Shown: positions 57,501-64,000 of the stretch, in pieces
How the letters are laid out: every line of letters begins with the position of its first letter
How positions within the stretch are numbered: the first letter of the stretch is position 1
NCBI GenBank assembly: GCA_012932295.1
Contig: JAAONU010000013.1
Span: forward strand, 42,422,627 to 42,486,626
DNA: 64,000 nt
Direction of reading: 5' to 3'
Source of the DNA: Cyclina sinensis
Taxonomy: Eukaryota; Mollusca; Bivalvia; Venerida; Veneridae
Program-made: the position numbers and the translations under genes
Notes under the pieces: generated by a model
What the model was told of the DNA's origin: nothing
The model's input: only the letters and a program-made list of their open reading frames with translations
Database searches by the model: none

Positions 57501-60500
57501 GGGCAGGTTGAGGGTGGATTGGGAGTCAAGTACCTATGTATTATAACAAAACAAAAAAAAACAAAAAAAACATTGGGCCCGGGGGCGGGGGAGGTTGAGA
57601 TTGGATGGGGAGTCAAGTACCTATGTATTATAACCAAAAAAAAAAAAAAAAAAAAAAAATGGCCCGGGGGTGGGGGGGGGGGGGGTGGTAAAAAAAAATA
57701 GGGGGGGGGGGGGGGGCGGTTGAGGGTGGATGGGGTGTCAAGTACCTATGTTTAAAAAAAAAAAAGAAAAAAAAAAAAAAATGGCCCGGGTGGGGGTGGG
57801 GTTAAAAAAAATGGGGGGGGGGGGGGGTGACTGGTTTGGGGGGGGGGGGGGGGGAAGGGGGGTTTGAGGGTGGATGGGGAGTCAAATACCAATGTTTTAA
57901 AATTCAAAAAAAATAAAAAAAATTGGGTCGGGGGGGGCGGGTCCCCATGCAGAGGGGACGGTGGTGTGGGGGGGGGGTACTTACCCATCTCATGTCAGTT
58001 AATATTTTATTTCTGGGCTTAAGAAGTTTTTTTCCTATATATGAGTATAAGCACAATCAAGTGACCCCTGGGGGTGGGGCTAACTGTGACCCCAGGGACA
58101 TGGGTACCAACAATCTTTGCAGGGGTCTTGCTGGTGATCAAGTATTCCAAGTTTGAATGGAATATCCTTGACACTTTTTGAGACATGGACATAAAGGAAA
58201 AGGTTAACAAAGAAATTTTAACTATAAAAAGGGGCATAACATTGCAAAAATAAATTTGAGGGTTATCTGCCCTTGAGTAATGTTGTTGTCTTAAGTGATA
58301 CAATTGTAAGCATTACAACTGGAAAGTTTGATAAAGAAACATTAAGAAATGGCATAGTTATAGCCAATGTTAAGTTTTCATGACAAAATCCAAGTACAAA
58401 AAGGGGCATAACTCTGTCAATTGTGACCTTGACCTACAAATTTTGGCATCATCATGACCCTGTTATCGTAAGCAATAAAATTTGAAAGTTTGATGTTGAA
58501 ATGTTAAGAAATGGCAAAGTTATTCCCAACGTTAAGTTTTCATGACAAATCCATGTTTAAAAGGGGCATAACTCTGTCAAATGTGACCTTGACCTAGAAA
58601 TTTTGGCATCAACCCGACCCTGTTGTCATAAGCAATACAATTTGAAAGTTTGATAAGATAATGTTTAGAAATGGCAAAGTTATAGCCAACGTTAAGTTTT
58701 CGTGACGGACCGCCGGACCGCCGGACCGACGGACAAAGTGATCCCTATGTATCGCCTTTTCTTCGAAAGGGCGACACAAAAACGAACACAATTTCCCCCA
58801 TATCCTACCATTTTCTTTTTATTGACAGAGATGAACACTTACATTGTTTCTTTATCAAATTACTTTTTGTTGTTTTCTTACTGTGCACATTAATGTCACA
58901 TGCCAATGTAAGTTGTAAAATGTAATGCAGAAACCTATATATACTAGATTTATATTGGTATAATGCCTATTTATGGTTGTAAAGATTTGGTTATTTTAAG
59001 TATTATTCATATTTTGTTTGTTAAGACTGAAATTATTTGATAAGATGAGTCATCAAATATTACAAAATGAAAATTTGTTATATTAGATTATTTACAATAT
59101 AGGGAATTATTTGGACGAGCTGGAAAAATCCTATAGATGAGCTGATTTTTTTTCAGCTGTGTACATGTCCAAGTATATCTTGTATTGTTCAGAGCCATGT
59201 CATGTAATCATTGTATTCTATACCTTTTCTTTCACAAAAATTTTATCCCCAAAAAGAAAAATCATTTAAAGCAAACCTGCAGCCTGACAAGGTGAAAAGC
59301 ATAACAAATTTAGTCATAGCAATCATGAAGCCTGACTGCTTTAGTGCTACAATGCTTCTGTTTGTAATTCGTGAAAAAGAATGCTAAGCAAGTACTTATG
59401 CACTGGACCATCCATAACAGAAAAATACAGGATTTTTGTATGAATGGGTGTACAAATATTGAAATATAATGCATGGTCACATTGTGCAAATGGAGCTCAT
59501 TAACTGGACTGATAAAACAGAAATAGAATAAGCAGTTATTTTAATTCATTTTTTTTCTAATGTTTCATAAAGAATTTATACAAGATTTAAAATAACTCAC
59601 AACTATAACAGATGGTGTAAAGAAAGCATTTCTCCAGCCATAGGATGTCTGTAACCATACCTGTTAACAAATGCAAAGAAAAAATATACATGAATAAATA
59701 TTTGAATTAACTGCAATACACTGATATTTGAAACAGGCTATACCACTGAAAAATAGGTAAAGAGCTGAAAGCATTATTTAGCTACATGTATATATAAATT
59801 TTACTCAGCATAGTAAGATAAGCATCCAACAGTGTGAAAGAAACAATTTCAATATCTAAAGGTACTTTTATTGAAAATGGTGGCTTTGAAGTGATACAAA
59901 AAAAAATACAGCTTTTTTTCCAGAAGCAAAAATACATGTAGCATGGTTAAGGTCAGAACAACTAGATATGGTACACTTATAACCACTTATCACAAGATAT
60001 ACTTGCAAATGTCAAAACTATAAAGTGGAACTTACTGCAAGTGCTGTGCCAATGATACCACCAGCAAAGGCACAGGTACCAAACATTCCAAACACAGAGT
60101 TCCTAACTTTATCAGGATACCAGGAGCCTAATGCTTTCATACAGTTCGGCCAGCACTGGGCCTAGAAATATATACAATGTCTTGTTTGATCCCTTCAACT
60201 TTTAGATACATTATAATCAATGTGAACAAATTTTATGATCTTCCTTAAGAATTCTAAAATAGCTGCGTAAAACTTCACCTCCCTGAAAATTATGACACTG
60301 AAATAAATTGACAGCTGTAAAAGTCACTATTTGACGCAGTTCATCTGTCTTAAGGAATCAAAACAATTTTATGTAACCTGGCAGCTAGTAAGAATAATTT
60401 TGGCAATAAGCTTTCGGTTATAACTACAGCAACAAATTAACAAAAAAATACCTTGCGAATTTTTCAACAAAACTGGATACATTAGGCCAGGGTGTTTAAA

Positions 60501-63131
60501 GCAGAAGACTGTTTCACTGGGTTGCCAGTAACTACATTTGTAATTTTGAATTACTTGCTATATTCTTCTTGGATACTATTGTATATACATGCACACCTTT
60601 AATATATATATTTACTGTTTGTGTTTTAAAAAAAAAGAAGATTACCCACTTATTTAGCCAATTTCTAAAATTATATGACTTAATAACACAACATTTAACA
60701 GCAGTACTCACTTGAGCTGAACCATTCAGGAAAAGTAGAAGGCAGAATGTATAAAAGTTATTCCATGTACCAAATGAAGCCTGTAATATAAACACAAATG
60801 ATTGACTTCTCTGCAACCATCATCTCTGATAATATTGTAGTAAATTTGTACAAGTTCAAGAGGTCAAATGTCACTAACTGCAAGATTTAATGTATATCAT
60901 TTACCAGCAGGACCACTATGATTTTGTGTCAAACCCACCAAGTAAAAAATTACATTCCATGTTAGTATGTTTATATGCAAGTTTCTTTAGTACCGTAAAC
61001 GCTCGAATATTATACCCCAGCGTGTTTTCTCTTTTCAATACACTTTCAAGTTTTAAGTCTTAGATATTTCCCTAAAAGTTATCATAAAAGCATTTGGATA
61101 AATTCCTCTCATTTTAGATTTTAAAACTCTAGCAAAATGGCTGTATGTTTTGATGATTAAAAAGAATTTGTCCAACAGCCTGGCAGAAAACATTTAATGG
61201 GAGAGCTCAAATACCATCACTGGGATGAAACATACCATTGACAGTCCTGACAGTAGCATGCATATTCCAAAGGTAAGCCTGGGTCCAAACCTATCTCCAA
61301 CAGGCCCTAGAAGCATCTGTAATGAGAAATGTTAGGTTATTTAAAGGTGTTTAATTTCTGTATTGTTTTTCCTCCCCTTTCTTTTATAAATAAAACTAAG
61401 GCTGGAGACAGTAGTAAGATATTTAAGCATACTATTAATATCATGTTATAATATGCTTACATTTATTAATTAGATTATTTCCATATAGGATCAGATCTTA
61501 GATTATTTCCATATAGGATCAGATCTTACAATTTATCAGTCTACCTGCATAAGAGCATACGGAAGTAACAGAGCAGTGTCAAGCCATCCCAACTGGGTCT
61601 TACTGAGTGACAATTCATTTTCTAAGTCTGTTTTGACCTGCAAAAGAAAATTAATATAAAATCTGAACTGCTAACCTTGGTACCCAGTATAAATTTCTCA
61701 TAGTGTAAAATAGGCTGAAAGCATGCACATACTATAACTGTGTCCATAGGACACGGATGCCCCCACTATGCATAAGTGCTCATAAACAAGAGCATGTATA
61801 TCCTGTATGTAAGATTTTTTCTGTACATATACCTAAAATGATCTACAGGTAACCTTATGTACATGTTAAATTAAATTACAAATGTAAAATTTATATGTTC
61901 AATTATTTATATGGTATATAGTGAAAAAATCAACAAAGGGCCGTAATTCTGTTAAATATGGTCGCAGCAAAAATTCCTTCCTTTACTACCATCTACACAT
62001 TAAAGCTGTTCATCCCTGGAAGTTTAAGCAAAATCTGCCATCCGGTTTAAGAGGAGTTGCGTTCACAAAATTTCCATATGGTATATAGTGAAAAATTCAA
62101 CAAAGGGCCATAATTCTGTTAAATTTGGTCGCAGCAAAAATTCCTTCCTTTACTACCATCTACACATTAACGCTGTTCATCCCTGGAAGTTTAAGCAAAA
62201 TCTGCCATCCGGTTTAAGAGGAGTTGCATTCACAAAATTTCTACATAGTATATAGTGAAAAAATCAACAAAGGGCCATAATTCTGTTAAATTTGGTTGCA
62301 GCGAAAATTCCTTTCTTTACTACCATCTACACATTAAGGTTGTTCATCCCTGGAAGTTTAAGCAAAATCTGCCTTCCGGTTTATGAGGAGTTGCGTTCAC
62401 AAGATTTCAGGACGTACGGACGGACGTACGGACAAGTGCAATGCTATATGCCCCCCACTTTGTGGGAGCATAATAAAAATTTTGTTTTAACAGCAGTGAC
62501 AATAATTTGTCAATGTGCTAAAACACAGTCCAGTAAGCAAAATAATTCCTGACTGCTAGTATTGAGTAAAAATGAAAGCAGTCCTTTCTTCATTTTGGGG
62601 ATTCTTTCACTGGTCCAGTGGAAACACACAGGACAATCAATGAATAGTAAACATAATTACCTACTCCTACATTAAGTCACTGTCTTTTGGATGTAACATT
62701 AAACTGAGATCCTATGCATCGGCCCTATAAACTGAGCATGAAAAGAACCAAAAGTGTCTTTGGAAAAAGTTGCTTCCTGTGTCTTGCACCATCTTATTCA
62801 ACCTAAAGTGACTAAACTTTTCAGGGTACTTAGGTCATTTGTAAAACTGGAACCAACAATGAATATACTCAAACAGACAGTCCAAATAACTTTCATTCAG
62901 TGTTCTGCTCATTCAAGTGAGTACTAAAGTCTTGTTACTTACAGAAACTGGTCTTAAGTACAGAAATGTCAAAAAAATTCATTTCAAAGGTATTTAATTA
63001 CTTTCAATGTGACCATCAATACTCACTACTCCAAGAGGTTTTCTTAGACAGTATGTTGAAGCATATGCCAGCCAACCAACAACAAATATCAATATTTGCC
63101 GTCTTTGCAGCTGATTACATGTGATTTGCAT
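51566..63131 (-). CDS. SLC37-type sugar-phosphate/phosphate exchanger
   Basis: Thirteen exons on the minus strand: 63131-63027, 61637-61545, 61316-61236, 60780-60712, 60161-60036, 59660-59601, 57018-56916, 54906-54828, 54305-54215, 53666-53572, 52880-52720, 51980-51906, 51765-51566. All phases match; 445 aa, near the usual 430-530 of the family. It is a major-facilitator protein of the organophosphate:phosphate antiporter group: first helix ending in 'YCLRKPLGVVK', motif A 'GPVGDRFGPR' between helices 2 and 3, 'FLNGSAQAQCWP', 'YGWRNAFF', and in the second half 'FEIGGVVGS' with 'GVILDR' and 'CGPDTILGGSVPAELG'. SLC37 members exchange glucose-6-phosphate or related sugar phosphates for phosphate across the ER membrane. 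Assignment to A1-A4 is not possible by eye. An in-frame TGA lies 12 nt before the ATG. Confidence 0.93.
52464..52706. mobile_element. piggyBac-like palindromic MITE next to a splice donor
   Basis: Flanked by TTAA on both sides (52464-52467 and 52703-52706) with inverted ends CCCTTT...AAAGGG that extend to 'ttaaccctttTactccatat'. Internally it holds two nearly perfect hairpins: one with arms 'gcgaccagtgtagatcc' and 'ggatctgcactggtcgc', the other with arms 'ggcaaacagtgtagatcc' and 'ggatctacactgtttgcc'. TTAA targets and CCC/GGG ends are the hallmark of piggyBac elements. It lies in the SLC37 intron after exon 11; the donor starts at 52719. Confidence 0.85.
52840..53083 (-). repeat. 61-bp tandem array copying the SLC37 exon-11 splice acceptor
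   Basis: Four copies of a 61-bp unit made of the first 44 nt of exon 11 plus 17 nt of intron end, including 'ttttcttgtttcag'. Acceptor/exon starts fall at 52880, 52941, 53002 and 53063. Copies differ by one base. The innermost acceptor (52880) gives the normal protein. Confidence 0.93.
57108..58779. mobile_element. Element with 13-bp perfect inverted ends enclosing poly-A/poly-G tandem DNA
   Basis: Ends TTGTGTCGCCCTT (57108-57120) and AAGGGCGACACAA (58767-58779). The left half (about 57340-57990) is a tandem of about 100-130-bp units, each with 'gtcaagtacctatgtatta', a run of A and a run of G. The right half (about 58030-58700) has three units of about 165 bp with 'aaaaggggcataactctgtc', 'aatgtgaccttgacctag' and 'aacgttaagttttcatgaca', then 'gaccgccggaccgacgga' and 'gtgatccctatgtatcgcc'. 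Lies in the SLC37 intron between exons 6 and 7 (immediately upstream in genome order of exon 7). No transposase. Confidence 0.7.
61474..61530 (+). repeat. Two-copy 29-bp tandem repeat
   Basis: 'agattatttccatataggat' plus 'cagatctta' occurs twice in direct succession, just outside SLC37 exon 2 in the following intron. Confidence 0.8.
61905..62475 (+). repeat. Dispersed repeat with three ~168-bp units
   Basis: Three highly similar units with 'tatatagtgaaaaaatcaac', 'gggccataattctgttaaat' and 'aagtttaagcaaaatctgcc', ending in 'ggacgtacggacggacgtac' and 'atgccccccactttgtggga'. Lies in the intron between SLC37 exons 1 and 2. Confidence 0.85.
62640..62890 (+). repeat. SINE remnant, same family as 25203
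   Basis: Shares 'ggatgtaacattaaactgag', 'aaactgagcatgaaaagaac' and 'ttgcttcctgtgtcttgcac' with the SINE at 25203-25500. The tRNA-like head is not recognisable. Confidence 0.65.
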
Positions 63132-63157
63132 CTTCGTCAGTCAGCATGAACTTAACT
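63132..63157 (-). other. SLC37 5' UTR segment with overlapping upstream ORF
   Basis: An acceptor-like 'tccttgttcag' ends at 63158, leaving a 26-nt leader. It contains an upstream ATG followed by a 10-codon frame (MLTDEDANHM) that ends inside the coding exon in another frame. An upstream non-coding exon, perhaps outside the window, is implied. Confidence 0.45.
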
Positions 63158-64000
63158 CTGAACAAGGATAAAAGAAAAGGAATTGATACCAATTAATGTT
63201 TTTCATTACAGTATTACAGTCTATAGGCAAATGTTTGTGGTAATACTGCCTTGACCCGCATCTAGGTTTATAGATTTTTAGGGAAAAACATTTACATACA
63301 TGAAAGACATTTTACTCTAATAGTAAATAAAACATCTTTATCTTATGATTACTAATCCTTGATGCTGATTATCATAAATAACATTGTTATATTATTTGTT
63401 TGTTAGAAAAGAGTTTCACTCATAAGACATCAAAGCTGCTGATTTTTTTTCCTAAGATTTTAGTTAAATTCTGTGCTGCTGCCAAATATCATATGATGTA
63501 ATAGCGTAAGGTCAAGGATAAATGCTTGGTTATCCCTCTTCTTTAAGATCTATCAAGGACAAGTGACTATAATCACCACAGATTACTACCTGACCCTCTA
63601 TCTAGAACATTATGTCTAGGTAGGCCATTTGATCACTGACATAAGCTCAGGCTTCAAGTTATCCACCTTTACAAGTTTACTTTTATTCTTAGGAAATATA
63701 GAGCTATTTTGTGTTGGCTAGTCTCACTATTTCGCCTCCGAAAGGTGAACCCATTTTATAGGCTGATATTTTATTGTTGTTCACCTTAAACAACAAAAAA
63801 ATATCAGATCAATACATTTTTGTATATGGGTTCAACACTTTAAGCCTAATAAATTACGCTATGTGTTGGCAATATCTAAACTGTCATCAAACATTCAAAA
63901 GACCAACAATGGATGAGAGTTGTGAAAGGAATTCTGTTCCTATGTTAATATAATTTATAAGTCAATATAATTTAAGTGACGTCTGGAGCATATTCTCATT
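63158..64000. other. Upstream flank of the SLC37 gene
   Basis: AT-rich DNA. No exon, repeat family member or promoter motif that I can support. Confidence 0.4.

Noticed and set aside
57519..57988. Proline-rich and glycine-rich frames on both strands
   Set aside because: Low-complexity poly-A/poly-G DNA, with likely sequence error.

Overview
This is eukaryotic nuclear DNA: AT-rich, intron-dense (GT-AG introns of about 0.1 to 7 kb) and full of short dispersed repeats. The repeat style (elements carrying phrases such as 'gggccataactc', tails of GGAC/GGACA microsatellite, tRNA-derived SINEs, a TTAA-flanked palindromic MITE) together with the gene content points to a lophotrochozoan, most likely a marine bivalve mollusc. 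The species is an inference and cannot be fixed from this window alone.

Layout. The left edge (minus strand) carries the N-terminal DNA-binding part of a mariner-type transposase running off the window. Next, on the plus strand, are the last two exons of a caveolin gene (2004-2593). A 13-coding-exon IRAK1/Pelle-type death-domain kinase lies on the minus strand (25001 down to 7038, 1034 aa). After an 8-kb repeat-filled intergenic region (SINEs, a dead LINE, a fold-back element) comes, on the plus strand, a 13-exon Slob/PXK-family pseudokinase with an N-terminal membrane anchor and a C-terminal WH2 domain (33081-44931, 491 aa). The last gene, on the minus strand, is a 13-exon SLC37-type sugar-phosphate transporter (63131 down to 51566, 445 aa). 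I assembled all three large genes exon by exon; every exon-exon phase matches and no internal stop is needed.

Gene relationships. The genes do not form an operon-like unit. IRAK acts in Toll/IL-1 receptor signalling, the Slob-like protein probably at membranes with actin, the SLC37 protein in organellar sugar-phosphate exchange and caveolin in membrane curvature.

Most unusual signals. (1) The IRAK kinase has a C-terminal tail of about 470 residues in which six of about 13 tyrosines sit in YxN motifs, the core of the Grb2 SH2 ligand. (2) Tandem repeats are seeded on exon edges: a 31-bp array starting at the IRAK exon-2 splice donor, a 29-bp array starting at the IRAK stop codon, a 61-bp array copying the SLC37 exon-11 splice acceptor four times, and a 42-bp array just after the Slob stop. 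(3) A palindromic piggyBac-like MITE lies 12 bp inside an intron from its 5' splice site. (4) A fold-back element is built of heptamer arrays. (5) A 13-bp-TIR element encloses a poly-A/poly-G tandem block.
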